Of a DNA stretch of 64,000 nt, positions 11,708 to 25,000 are shown one piece after another. The stretch is taken from positions 8,830,928 through 8,894,927 of the forward strand of contig NC_083658.1 in NCBI RefSeq assembly GCF_963576545.1, given 5' to 3'. Every line of letters begins with the position of its first letter. Within the stretch, counting starts at the first letter, position 1. The notes under the pieces were generated by a model that had not been told where the DNA came from, did not search any database, and saw only the letters and a program-made list of their open reading frames with translations. The stretch is from Limanda limanda (Eukaryota > Chordata > Actinopteri > Pleuronectiformes > Pleuronectidae). The position numbers and the translations under genes are program-made.

Positions 11708-13570
11708 ACTTGTTCTTTCCTCCGCTGACGTTAATTAAGCACGGGGGCTATCTACGGCGGCCCATAAAGCCTGAGTACAATCCCGGCTTTTCAAAGAGAT
11801 AAATTAGGTGGCTCCGGGGGGCGCTTGTTTACGCTCTTATCTAAATCTTTACTTTTACATTAATGCTTTCCTCGGGCGTATTTGATTATAGCCGACAGCG
11901 AGCGCAAGTTTTGGTGAAGGACACGAGGACGAAGCTGCTGATGGACACTTGGCTGCTCACGTGAGGAACCGGCTTGTTTGCATGGTCGTCTTTTCCGAGG
12001 CCAAACACACACCCTTGATTTTTGTCTTCCCTCATTTACAAACTCCGGTGTGCTCTCTCCACTCTGAAGTCTTTCAGCTTCTTAAGACAACCACCTTTTT
12101 TTCCTTCGCTCAGGTGTCAACAGGGGGTTCTGCAAAATCACACCTAATTAAATGTCAGACGCCTGTTTCAAAATTAAGTGTTCCCTGCACGTCGGTATCA
12201 CAGGCTGTCTCCTCTCGGTGCAAAGTTGTGAAAAACAAGCAGGAGTCTCTGTATCGCCGGGATGACGAGTCGTTCCTATGTTTGCATAACGAAGACAAAG
12301 AGGGTGAAAAATGCTTCTGCTCATGATAAAAATGCAAAATGTGAAAGCAGTAATTAAAGAGGGGCGTCTAATCGGGGATGACTGAGCAAAGTACATAAAT
12401 CCATCTATTGTAATTTATCTGCTGTTGCTTTAATACCATTTTCTTAATGAAAACTACCCCCCCTCATTCTGTGACAAACACTACATCTAACATCTTATTT
12501 TAAACTGTACAAAAGAGACGAAGCACCGACTTGGGTTTCTTGCAGATATGAAAAAATAACAACATCCGAGTGAAGGACTTTACAACTGTAATGTAATAGA
12601 TAGTAGAGAGTGCTGTAACCTACAGAGCAAGCATGACAACCTCCAGCTTTGCACACATTGTTTACATATAACTCCTGTACAGCAACTTGTATCCATTTGA
12701 AAAATAAAGATATAAAGGTGCTTTATTGTGTCAGAAAAGACAAAAAACTAGAATTTCGGATTTGTTGTGAGTGCAAATTTGATCAAATCCAAGTACACAA
12801 GTCAAAACAGGATAAAATCATCACAGCACTGTTGGGACAGTAAATGGATGAATCCTGGAGGCTGCAGCTTGTTTTATCACCGAGATCAGACTCAGTTACT
12901 TACAGCTTACATTCACATAAACTAGTGCTTTCCTAACATACTACAAGGAATACAGCTGGGACGATAAGCTGAAAAAAACAAGATGATTAAACAATAAATC
13001 CAATAATGCCTCCTTCTCCAGTGTTTGACAATGTGGTGGAAGTTTTCTCCCTGCAGGACGCCAGGGCTTTGGAAATAAATCCGGCGTTGTGTGTTTTACT
13101 TCCTGCCGTGAGTCATCAGAGTATTAAGATGCTCAACAGTTTGTTCTCCGCCTGTCACTGAGCCTCACGTCTGAGAAAGCTCTTCTTCTCCCCCACCAGT
13201 GTGACGTAGTGTGGTCCGAGCTCTTAAAAAATAGTTCCAGGTCCACATTTGGACGAGGATCATTTATCGCCGGATAACTGACAACCAGCACCGAAGTCGT
13301 TCTGATAACTCCGGTGTGATGCCGTCCCTCAGGTGTTAGCCGGGAGGCTAGCGCAGGGCCAGATGCCAGGTGCACGGATGTATTCCTGGATCGCTGACTG
13401 ACAAGACGGGACTGGATTCTCTGCTGTGACCGTCACCGGCGGTGAATATCAAGACAAACGCCTCCAGACAAGGCAGAGAAAAAAAAGTGGGCACAGGACC
13501 AAACTTCTCCTGGAGGCTTTGCAACATGTATTTGTAGAATTGCACTGACTGTTTGTTGCTTGAATATGAG

Positions 13571-13617
13571 TTTATTGCAAAAAGTTCAAATCTGACTGTT
13601 GCACTTTTTGCAATAAA
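13571..13617. repeat. Perfect 15-bp inverted repeat, 17-base loop
   Basis: TTTATTGCAAAAAGT at 13571-13585 and its exact reverse complement at 13603-13617, intronic. Could be the core of a small palindromic element. Confidence 0.9.
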
Positions 13618-14049
13618 ACTGTTAAAAACCAGACAGGAGAAATGGACTTCAGACACCAGAGCTTTAGTGTTTTTTTTTCCCATCTGCCCACTGGGCCTGC
13701 TGTGACATCAAGAGCTTATATTTAACACTGAAAAACAAAAAGTGAGGACTGACTAAGACGTGGACTTTCCTGAGGCGGCTGCAGCGCCCGGCGTGTCCTG
13801 ACTGATCTTGGCACGATTGGACAGCTTTTCTAATAGAGAGAGGCCGACGCCCATCCTTCATCTGTCAGTGCACCGATCCAGCTCCGGCTCAGTTAACACA
13901 GCAACAATGGGCAGGACAGATAACGTGGAGTATTTAGAGATACAATTTAAATGGGGTGTAGCGAAACAACTATATATGACAGAGAAAGATCACATTTTAA
14001 ATTAGTTTTATTCTCTGATGGTCCAATTTCCCTAAAAGCAAGCTACCCA

Positions 14050-14200
14050 TGGGCTGTAGATAAAGATGGATGATGGGTCAGCTCCCCAGAAATTGAAGCC
14101 ACATCATCTTGATCACCCCCTGGTGGCTGACGGCGGTACATGTCATAAACCAGATCTCCTCCATGTTATCAGAGGGGACATGGGCCAATTAAACAAGTGA
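14050..14200 (+). repeat. Fish short interspersed repeat, plus orientation
   Basis: Shares AAAGATGGATGA, a CATCATCTTGATC segment, CCTGGTGGCTG and GGACATGGGCC, in the same order, with the reverse complement of 61775-61925. The two copies are therefore members of one repeat family in opposite orientation. Confidence 0.75.
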
Positions 14201-16804
14201 GAGTCCCGTCAGAGGAGTTTTTCTCAAAGATTGGTTTCTGTTAATTATGTAGTTCATATCATATCTTATTGTTTTGTTATTTTTTATTTGATACAAGATG
14301 GCGGCGCATGTATCCAGGATATTTTAGCTCCATTTTCGCACAGTGGGAGGATGTGTCGTCCATCTTTATACCGTTTTGGGGTCTAACAGTCAATCAAATT
14401 GCAGATTGGAGACCAACCAATTTGAAATGTGCATGATGTGTGCGATATTTAGGGGCAATTATTCCTATAAATAATGTCTTGAATGCTTGTTATAGCTCAC
14501 CCATTTGATGCTGTGGGAAAACAGACCAAAAAAACTTTTATCTTTACCTTTATCTGGTGCTGTTGCTATTTTAAGCATCAAAGTGAGAAGAAAATGTTCT
14601 CTGGACCTGTGAAATCACGTAGTTTGTTTCGTTTTCTTCTTGTTAACTGGGTTTTCATTTCTGTGGAAAGTAAAGGGGTGAAGGTCATCCTCTCTGCCAG
14701 ACGAGACCGCCGCTGTCGGAGCAGGGTTCGCTGGGCCTCTCGACACATTACACCCCCGCCCCCTCAGAATCACACGACTGAAGTCTCGCACGCGCACTGG
14801 GACTGTTTGAGCTTTGTATTATCTCAGGCGTTATATCATTCCAGCTACTTAGTGCCGTGACTCAGTGTACAGCAGACGCTTCACTGTCACTGGAGCTTCG
14901 CAAAGGAAAATTCAGTTACTATACAAACGGGGGAACTTGTTATTTTGCATTAATCATTCCCTGCAGCTCTGAAACCAGTTAGTCTGCAGAGACGTGTGGA
15001 TACAGAGACGCAAGAGTGCAACATTCATTCTAGCACAATATTTTGATAAAAGATTTGTCCATGATGTTCAGTCTGTGCCACTATTTCTTATATTTATCTG
15101 TTTGTGTTTTCAAATTGTGAACTAGAACATTGATTTGCATTATGTGAGAGTTAGGATGTTTTTTTTTTGGACATGGATCCATATAAGAGATTTGTATAAG
15201 TTTGCATATCTTAGCCTCAGCTCCATCATCTTTAAGATATTTTAAAATGGTGTCACTCGTCAGTCCCTAAACTTCAAGGAAGGTCAACAAGAATATCCCT
15301 TTAATTTAGTAAATTCTTCTTCTTATCTCATCAGATACTTTACTTCTTCTAGATTCCATCTACTACCACATATGTCTTGACCCTGGTAGGAGGGGTTTCC
15401 TATAAGATGCAGCCATAACCCCCTTCAACTTTGATTCCATCACAAGGGATCTAAACGTCAAATAGACTCACGTCACTTTCTTCTCTAGTTGTGCATGACA
15501 AAGGTTAAGGTGCCGACCATGCACTGCAACATGCCTGGTTTGCGTGGTGGCCCTTGCATGTCCCGTGTGAAAAGGCCAGAAATAATAATGAAATTAAATT
15601 TGTACTCCAGTGTAAAAAGTCGTAAACAATCAGAATGATGGATAAAACCCTGATAATAAGAAATCTCAACTTCCTACCTCTTCCTGTCAGGAGCGTTTTG
15701 CCTCTTACTGCCTCACTTTATGTAATCTGCAGAATAATACTACATGGTAACACTACACAACTGCGCTTTGTGTTGGTGATGCCACTGTGACAAACGACCA
15801 ACATGGAGACTGGGAATGCCTGTGTGAGTTGCTGCTACCGTGGCGGCTCCGACATGAAGCAGAGACAGATTGTGCATGCTGTGTGATCAGGCAGTCACTC
15901 AGCCCTCCAGCTCTGTGAGCTTAGTGACTCAGCAAGAGTCAACCCCCTCCTCCCCTCCGCTCTCCTTCCTCCTCCTCCTCTCTTCCTCTTCACCCTCTCT
16001 CTGCTGCCCCTACACTCGTCTGGCACACTGACGCCTTTGGAAACAAAAAATGGCCGTCTCACAAACCTTTACTGAGGTACCGGTGCTGAATCTGAAAACT
16101 GATTGGACTGTGATTTTCCCGGCATGAGAGGAATTAAGATAAATTATGTGTTTGCTCACAGAAAACATCCACAGACTCCAGTGGGGCCACTCACAATATT
16201 TGCATGCACACATTATATGATCATAGAGGTGTACACACAGACCAGGACAGCACGTGACGTGAATCACAAACATGGTTACACTTCTTACATGATGGATGTG
16301 CACGTACACGCTATGCATGCAAAAGATGGTGAACTCACGGCACAGTGGATGGAAAGCACGGATGGAAGTGAATAAGACATAATCAGAGACATACTGTGGT
16401 TGAAAAGGTGGTTGGGCGGCTGTTGTAGGTGTACCTATAGTAAATGGTAAAAAGAAAAACTCCTTTTCTCATTTTCAGTAGAGTAAGACTTTCGGCGCTA
16501 TTGGTAAATATTTGAAAGGTGAGACTTCACAAAATGGACAAAGTAAAAAGAAACTTTTCTGCCCAAACTGCTGATGTAACATTTGGAACTCAAATCTTGA
16601 AATCTGTTTAAATTTCTCTTTATCCATCAGGGTTTTTATAATTCATTGTTGCACAGTTATACAGCAATAAAAAAACAGATTAAAAACCAGTAGTCAGTCT
16701 AACATACACCCACAGCAGATGCACCATCTGCAAGCATGAATGATCTTATGACTGGGAAAAGAAGGAGTTAAAAGTTCATGTTAAATAAAGAAAGAATCAC
16801 TCAC

Positions 16805-17009
16805 AGGTAGGCAGCCTTGCCCTCCTCCATTTCTTTGCCCTTGCCGCTGGTGGCTGTTTTCTTGCCGCACAGCGTGCGCGTGATGCACATCAGCAGGCCG
16901 CAGTGACGCAGGAAGAAGCAGCTGACGTCCACCAGCACGAGCAGCAGCAGGAGCGCGCCGAAGCCAAGGCCCACCACCGCCCCCAGGCCCATGCCGCTGA
17001 ACAGGGATT
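16805..17009 (-). CDS. ncam2: ncam2 transmembrane and juxtamembrane exon
   Basis: 205-bp exon, TAGCAG acceptor and GTGAGT donor. After completing E it reads [20 protein letters not shown], then [20 protein letters not shown], then [10 protein letters not shown]... and ends EEGKAAY plus CT. A single membrane span covers about residues 5-28 of the exon. It is followed by four cysteines (VSC, RHC, MC, LC) in the juxtamembrane segment, the positions used for palmitoylation in NCAM proteins. It ends in phase 2 with CT awaiting the third base of a leucine codon. Strongly GC-rich compared with its flanking introns. Confidence 0.95.
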
Positions 17010-18904
17010 CTGCTAAGGCAGTGAAACACACACGCAGACAAACAGACGCCCAACACAGAGAAAACACTGTTAGCAATTTTGATTCATGCGCTTGTTCTCT
17101 GAGACACACACACGGGGTCAGGTGTGGAGCAGCATCAGTAGAGCCGGGATTCATTAGCCGGCTCAAGGACGAGTTCGCCTGCTCGGGATATATCTGACCT
17201 GCCAGTGAAGGTCAGCCTCCCTACATACATCCACACATGGAAGGTGTAGCAGTGTAGCAGAGTGCGAGACCAGGAAACCACAAAGCTGAACCGAACAAGA
17301 GCACACTCGCGCCCGGAAAAACTTTTTAACCGTGGTTATACTTTCAGAAACCACTCGAAGGTCGAAGAATTACTCCGAAGCCGGCTGGAGAGTTTCCAAC
17401 ACGTAGATAAGTCCTAATCCACCCACGCCTCGACTCCACACAGCCCTCAGTGGAGACTCTCAATTATTACTTTGGATCCGGCAAATTTCCTCGAAAACAA
17501 ATCAATTTCAGACTTAGAGTTCTTTTTTATGTAGAGTAAATACAGGGGAAAAGTTTTAAAGACTGAAATAAAGGAGATCTGGGATGTCTGAAGTGGAAAA
17601 GGCTTTAACTTGTGAATAATCTTCAATATGAGATGATTTGCAGCTTCCTATCTGTTTAAGAGCTGATATATGAACCTACTGCCTGAAACTACAGCAGCAA
17701 ACATATTTCTTTCATCCCTTTTTGCACCTCAGGCTCTGCACATACCTTATCTATCATGAGCCCGACTGTCAACAACGAGCTCCACAGGTGGAGGAGTTCA
17801 CGCACTAAACTGCAGCTCGGGGAAGCAAGCATCAGCAGATCCACGCTCCTGCCTTTCGCCTCCGTGTCCACCGGGCGCCCTGCATTCTGTGGCTCGCAGC
17901 GCTTAAGCAGATTCACGTGGGAAGCCGAGTATTTCCATCTGAAAGTTGAGATCTCTCGGCGGGTCCGGCCCACTGCTCCCTCGGCTCGGTCAGGAAACGA
18001 GCAGCAGGGCCTGCGTTCAATTTAACGTAATGAGAAAATGAAGGCGAGGATCCCGGTGGGCATGGCGGAATCGAGCGGCGCCCCGAAGTGATGCGGAGGT
18101 TGAGCAAACTGAACACCCACTGTAGGATCAGTGGTGACAGCTGGAGGTCTGACCTTGCCAGGAGTAATCATCGATGTGAACGTGAGGATGAATGAACCTC
18201 TCTACTTAAGAATACCCTCAAATGGGCGTTCAGCAGCCTAGTAGAGTTTAAAGGGGGAATCAGACAATGATATGAAGGTGTAGGCACCAGAAAAATCTTT
18301 TTACAATAAGTTCTATGATGATAACAGATACCCCAGCAGAATTAAGGAGGCACAAATGTGGAAGAAATTCGGTGCGGACCAATCAGACCAAACAGGAGGT
18401 GGCGCTGCAGAGGAAAAACAGGTCCAATGGGAGATATAAGGTATTTTACGAGTTTAATTTCGAAAGTTACGCAGTTGTATCCTTACTGAACTTTTTTTCC
18501 ACCTTCAAAGACACAAAACGAGCCTACATGTCTCTCGAGGGCAGTCTGCCGGTTTCAGAATCCCCTTAATGTCCAAATGTATTTCTAAATAGTTGGAATG
18601 AACAGTGAATTTCAGAGAAAGAAAGAAAAAAGAAAAATGTCACATTAATTGAAGAAATGGGACATTATTGGGGACCACTTAGTCAAAAATGTATCTGTTT
18701 TAAATGATATTTTCCACGTAAAAAACGAATCAAGTACGGTAATAATAAGAATCAGGATACAGTATGTGATCGGTGTCATGTAAATCATCTGGTAATAATA
18801 GAATTTATATAATTCTCATTATCCTTTGACAAACTTTACACTTTTTTAAAATAAGGCTTCAGGATTCTTCAAGATCCCAGTTTCATAACAAAAGTGCAAA
18901 CTAA

Positions 18905-19060
18905 GGGCGGCTGTGGCTCAGGGGGGAGAACGGATCATCCAGAAGGTCGGCGGTTGGATCCCAGTATTTTAAGAATATGTGTGTGATTGCCATAAAGCAC
19001 TTTGAGTGGTCATCAATACTAGAAAAGTGCTCTATAAATACAGGCTGTTTATCATTTACA
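18905..19060 (+). mobile_element. tRNA-like SINE copy
   Basis: GGGCGGCTGTGGCTCAGGGGG (box A region), GGCGGTTGGATCCC (box B region), then GCACTTTGAGTGGTC and AAAAGTGCTCTATAAATACAG leading to TTTATCATTTAC. This is the head and tail of an abundant teleost SINE. Same family as 6979-7096, but this copy keeps the 3' tail. Confidence 0.75.
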
Positions 19061-22000
19061 CACATAAACACACATATATATACATAGTTCCTGGAACATC
19101 GGACTGAAATTATACGTGTTCAAAAAAACAGTTCCCCTTGTTTAGCTGCAGTGCTAATCAGTGCTAGTCTCCGTGCTCTGGCTGAAAACTCCCTCAGTAA
19201 CGAGCCAAGAGTCTTTAACACTTTAACCACAAAGCCGCTGTTTCATTTCAAATCCGGCGTGCAGGAGCTCCGAGCCAATAACGGCACAAAGAGGTGGAAG
19301 CTTCCAAACACTCCTGCGCCACATTGGAAGTCGTCGCGGCGTGTCGAGAACCAAATGCCTCTCACGTCGGCGACTTTGTTCTCGACTCCGAGCCGAGGCT
19401 GCAGACAATGGAGACTGGCGGCGAGTCAAAGGGGAGACGAGCAGGAAGTGCGACGGGGGGAGGACCTCGTGGCAGAAAGGAGCTCTAATTAAAAACACTT
19501 TGCGTTTCTCTTCCTGAATCCGGGGATATGGGATTTGAAACTTGCAGACCGGATCAATATTTTCCCACTGCCACGGGCAACAGGTTTGAATTGCACCTTT
19601 TTGAAGGTTGATGTGAGTTAATTTAGCTGCTGAAGCCACAGATTCCCTGATTGGTAAACAACACCCCCGCTCAAGCGCCCCCCCCCCGAAGCCTTTCGCA
19701 TACTTGAGACGAGAGAAAGAATACTAATCCCTTCTTTAGGCCATACGTTGCTGCTTTCTCACGCTGCCTATGCGGCCTTGAGCTTTCATATCTGTTTACA
19801 TTTTGTACATCACATAAAGCCCTTGTCGCCGTTACACATTTATGATACCGCAAAGAACGAAGCACCAGTCAAACATCGAGTGCACCACGACGTTTTCACA
19901 AATCAAAAACATCTTTGTCATTTGTCATTGTGCCACGAATCCAGATTCACATTGTCCTCAGATAGAGATTTAGCTTGAGTGTCATTTTGCCTGCAAATAT
20001 TCTGAAAGACTGACATCTTTAAACATCAGAATTCGGAGCGATAACTCAAAACACTCAGCAGCCTCGACAGTTCGAGGCTGCACTGATACACTTGTCGGCT
20101 TTTAAGAAATAATCAGCCGCAAAGGCAACAAGTCTGAGATCCACTGGAATATACCGATAAACAGAGGATGTATAAAAGAGTTTTTGCTCTGCGAGTCGAA
20201 AACAAGAAGCTGCAACAATAGCTCAGATCTCTGCAGAAGATATTTAGGCGAAGAAAAGCGGCTTAACTTTTAAATGGAATAAACAAAGATGCGCCCAAAC
20301 AAGTGAGTGGTCACAACAGCTTTCAAGTGTGCAGCCAAAACGCCTCCCGGCAGCTAATACTCTATAATGCGAGCAGGACAAAAGCACAATATAGGGGAAG
20401 AATATGCATAGTAACTTGATGTAAGAGCTAAAGCACAATAAATATGCTTTTGTTTCTCCCGAGCAGATATTCACATGGTTACCTGTGGCTGATGTGATTT
20501 ATGACGGAGGAGTAAGGAGAAGTAATGAGGTCATTTATATGGGGGGGGGGGGGGGATGGGGGGGGTCATCACCTGCGAGAGGCAGGAGCAGTTTCCCCTC
20601 AGGTCACGGTGATAAACGGCCTGCGGGCATCCAAGGGACAAAGCTGCATGTAGCTGAGAGTAAATATATTTTTTAACATTCTTTATATATTTAAAGGTTG
20701 TTTTCATTTATATAAAAACTGCAACTTCCTCTTGACTGCTTGGAAATTAAAACTGGCAAACCTTCAGTCTACCACACCAATGTCTCATCTATCCATCCAT
20801 CCATCCATCTGTCAGTCTCCCTTCCTTCTCCTTCTCTACAGCTGCAGGATCCATAACTGACACTGCTACAACTATTGGTATTATTATGATGACCCCATTA
20901 TTTCTTATCCGCTTTATTATTACTATCATTGCTTTCAACTTGGGCGGCTATAAATAAAAGCGCGACTATATTTGTCACTGTCATTATTTTCATTACAATA
21001 ACCAGTCTGAGGGAGCTTAAATATGACGGGTACACAACTGTTCCTGCCTTTACCCTACTATATGAATTGCCTTGGAATAATACATGTCGTGATTTGGAGC
21101 TTAACAAATAGAATTGTCCCGAATTGAAATACAAGTGTATCAGAAAATAATTCAGTTCTGTGCATTTTATATGCTAATCAAGGGGAAGACATCAAATGTA
21201 ATACGGCGAGAGATTGACAGACTGCTGGTTGAAGCTTTCCCACAAAATACTCTTTTCTGGCATGTTTGTCTGGCTCCATTTTTTAAAACAACTTGTCAAA
21301 AAGCTTCCAAAGTCCATGTTTTTTGTACTATATTAATTGTCCTGTCCAAACGCCTGCCCTTTGTCTCATTATGAAGCACGTCCACCGAGGCGGCGAGTGC
21401 ATCTCCATTGTTCCGGGAGAGCGGCGCGACGGGGTCCGCGTCCTCTGCGGCGATACTTTGACTCCGCTGTCCTCCTTCATCTATAAAACTGTCCACGCTA
21501 CAGCATCATTCCCCATTTCACGCTCTCCTGCTGGAGGTCAATCTAGCAGAAAACAGCCAGTGACAGGTCCAACGCCGCAGCGCCTGGCACAGGCTGTGCC
21601 TCTGGATTCTGGACCGAGTACAATGATAACATCGACTTTTTGTTGAGAGTTACAGTCTGGCGCCGGACAAAGCTGGCAGAACAGACTGACGTGGGGTGAG
21701 GGAGGCCTGCCAACGTCTAAAAGTCTTTTTAACAAAGCGGGTGTTGTCAAATAATAGATATGAATATATATTAATTATTTGTACTTTGATTTAGATTTGA
21801 ATTCACGCCAGAAAAACATTTAATCTCCTTATTTTCTCTTCTTTCTAAGAAACCAGCGTTTAATAAACATTATAAAACATACAAATATAATTAATACAGA
21901 CAAATGAGCGGTGAGCAAATCATGAAAACAAAATCCCTTGAACAGGATAAAGTGTGTACTTATATAAACCTAACGTTACCATGAGTACTACGTTTTTTGA

Positions 22001-25000
22001 AGTACTTATTGCACCACAGAGCTAAGCTACTAAATCTCCTTGCAGTTGAACTGCTCTGGGATCAGCTTATTCCAATCGGTCACTGTAACATATTGAAAAA
22101 CGCAAATGTCCGAGTGAATCGCTCAGGACATTTCCCGGAACGTTTTCCTGCCAGCCCCAACAATAAAAAGTCTGGAATATGTTTGAGTGAGAATTCAGAA
22201 GGGAAACTTAACAGTGAGTGTTTGGGTGTGTTCATGATGTTTCTGAGACACAAACAGGAAGAATACAAATATTTCAGAATGAAAAAGAGGAGCAGGAATC
22301 GAGAACATTTGGTGATGAGGACACCAGAAAATGTCCAGACCTAAATTTTTGGGGCATTTTTCAGATCATACGTCTAAACTAACATGTTCTCACTTCCTCC
22401 TTGAAGAAAACATTTCTTCTGTGACTTCCCAAAGTCTCAAATCCCTGAACCACAGCCGTCATCAATTCTTATTTCCCTGCTCTATTAACCCTTTTGCTGA
22501 CGTCTTCTGATTACTTGTTGATGTATGGGCCCATTAGCGCGATTACTCAATTGCCGGACATCAGCTGCTTGTGTGGCACCTGAAGCCATTCAAACGCATC
22601 GCAGCAACTCATTAGGGCCCGAGCGGTGATGGACTGTCCCTCCACCGGATGTGAGAGGAAGTCGCTCGATTAATGATGACCAAACAAGGCGCTCGTCGAT
22701 CGGGTAAGGTAGCAGGTGCTTATCTGTGGGGCGGTTTGGTGGGGGGGGGGGGAAACATAATAATTTGTGGATGTGAGTGAGGATTCTTCCTAAGTGCTCA
22801 CTTTGATATGTGATGAGGAGAGGATGGAAGGGGTGGTTGTCTGAGGAGGCCCCTCGGAGAATTAAAGATAATCATTAAAATCCCGCCTAGTTTGAAGGAG
22901 GGAGACGAGTCCTTCCTTTCTGTTTCGTTTCCGAGCAGGAAGCGTTCCAGCTCCGGTGCGACTCGAGTGCACTCGAGAGCCGGCGACGAGGAAATGAAAA
23001 GCCACGGGAAATTACTTTTTTAACTTGGAAGAATATGACGTCCTTAACAACCGACCCCAGAGGAGGGCGAAGAAATGTGATCGACTCCAGCGTAATTGCT
23101 GTTGTCTGAGGTTACGACTCGTTCCGGGGGTGAATCTACGGGCCACTGCCTTCATCTTTGTAGGGGAAATTTGAGTTTAACCAATGAAAGGACACGGATT
23201 GAAATGCACGAGCTGCACTTAACAACTTAGAAATTTAAAGTTTGAGAACTGTTAGCTGTTAAACGAGTAAAGATTGATGAATCGAGGCAAAACAAACAAA
23301 ACTTTAACCAAAGGCCTTCAAAGTTGACTTTACTCAGCAGAAAAGAAAGAAACACCAGTTTTCGCTTTCACGACAGATTCGGCTCACAGTGTGGTGAAGA
23401 GAGAGCAACTTTGAAAGGCTTTTATTGTTTGATTAAGTGTCATTCGAAGTGAGAATTCACTTCCACTTGTCCTTCAAGCAGTCAAATGTAACAGTGCAGT
23501 GTTGATTCTTAACTCCGCTCTGGCAAAAAGCAGATGTTCAACAAGGTGTCACCACTCAATCCCCACAGACTCTTCACTAAAGTACATCAAAATACATATA
23601 TGTCAAGTATCCATATGTACAGTAGGGTATATAGGTATTTCCCTCAGAATAACCAGTACAGTCTTTGTTATGTATTATCTATAGGACAAGAAATGACACG
23701 AGCAGGTTTTGTTCCGTGCCGCTGTTCCTTCTCCTTCCGTCTCAGCAGGACGTCCGTCCCCCCCCTCGTCTTGCTCGTGCTGAAATATTTACATCGCTGA
23801 CAGTGACATTGTCTGATGTAAAAAAAAAACGCGCTCGCGCAAACACCAGCCCTTTCATCTCGACAGGATTATCTCTGTTCGATGAATAAATGAGCGGGTA
23901 AACGTGTAAACATCAGGACTCATCTTGTATTGTGTTGTTAAGGACTCCGGTGTTTACTCTGGTGAGCGATACAGGAGCTACGCGAGTCAAACAAATGTAG
24001 GTTTTTTCCGGATTGAAATGATATTTAATCGCGGCGCCCCAGCTTGCTCGAAACGCCTCAAGAGTTTTTATTTGTTCGACGGTAATGTCATCTTCAGTCC
24101 GTATTTTCAGCTTCGATCTACCACTTGCATCATTTCAGCATCTTCTCTGCCTTTTTTTTTGAATGCGGTGTGCCAGTTTCCGGGGGACCAGCGGTACTTC
24201 AACGGATGGCATTCAACAAAGCTCCCTCTTTTTGCATCTGGAATAAAAGGGATTCTTAAAGAGCAGGGACATCAAAGCCTGTTTACTGGCCTCAGAAAGC
24301 AGAATTTAACTGAAGCTTTCCTGTCAGGCTCTTTTTAACCTCAGAGTCTCTGTTTGTAAAGCTGCACACTAAGCTGCGAGTGCCACTATTGGTTATATTT
24401 AACTGAACGTTATGGTCTGAGGGGAATATATCCAACACAAGCTGTAGAAAAATTAATTAAATATATCCCGAGTCACAATAATAACATTAAAAAGTTTTAC
24501 TTCAGGTAAGTAACCTTGTATATAGTACGTCTCTGCACATCAGACTTGATTGCCATGCATCATTTTCCTGACGCCGCTTTAAAATAACGACTTTCACTTT
24601 GGAAATTGATGAGATGATCAATTACTGCAATGGACATGTACAAAAAAATTGCTTTTCCCATTTTGATTTGCTGGCAACACTTCCAGGAAAAGCTGGTCGT
24701 AGTGGAGAGAGAACGAGAGAGAGGCCATTCCAGATTATTCCTTCAAGTGCTTTGATGAGATTATTGGAAACCAAATCCATCTCGCCCGGTTTCAATCACA
24801 GCTTTTTATGGCGCATGACTGGAAGCAGGGGAAGAGGAGCGGGCCAAGAAAAATACAGCAGTCATAACAAAGACCAACACAAGAAACACCACACACAGTC
24901 CTGTGGCAGGCAAGGGGCCTCCAAGGGGCTTAGGACTTTAATTAACTAAAGCTAGTACGCCATAAAAAACTTTTTCAACTGAATTTTACTTAAGTTAATA

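Larger units (their letters stand above)
6564..16804 (-). other. ncam2: ncam2 intron between transmembrane exon and last exon
   Basis: 10.2 kb. It holds a SINE-like fragment (6979-7096), an hAT element (7105-8029), fish interspersed repeats (about 9245-9400 and 14050-14200), a perfect 15-bp hairpin (13571-13617) and a 20-base G run (11688-11707). The phase 2 to phase 2 cytoplasmic exon expected in NCAM2 was searched for by its KDGSKEP and NETTPLTEPE segments and not found. Confidence 0.7.

Noticed and set aside
13882..13896. Minus-strand reading LTEPE, resembling the end of the missing cytoplasmic exon
   Set aside because: Upstream residues (LPIVAV) do not match NETTP, and no GT donor follows the required GA. 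Treated as chance.
14195..14225. Minus-strand reading KTPLTGLSL, similar to TTPLTEP
   Set aside because: Frame closes quickly on both sides, no splice sites and no matching flanks; it overlaps a repeat.
17976..17996. Minus-strand reading FLTEPREQ
   Set aside because: Lies upstream of the transmembrane exon, so it cannot be the cytoplasmic exon; no splice sites or further similarity.
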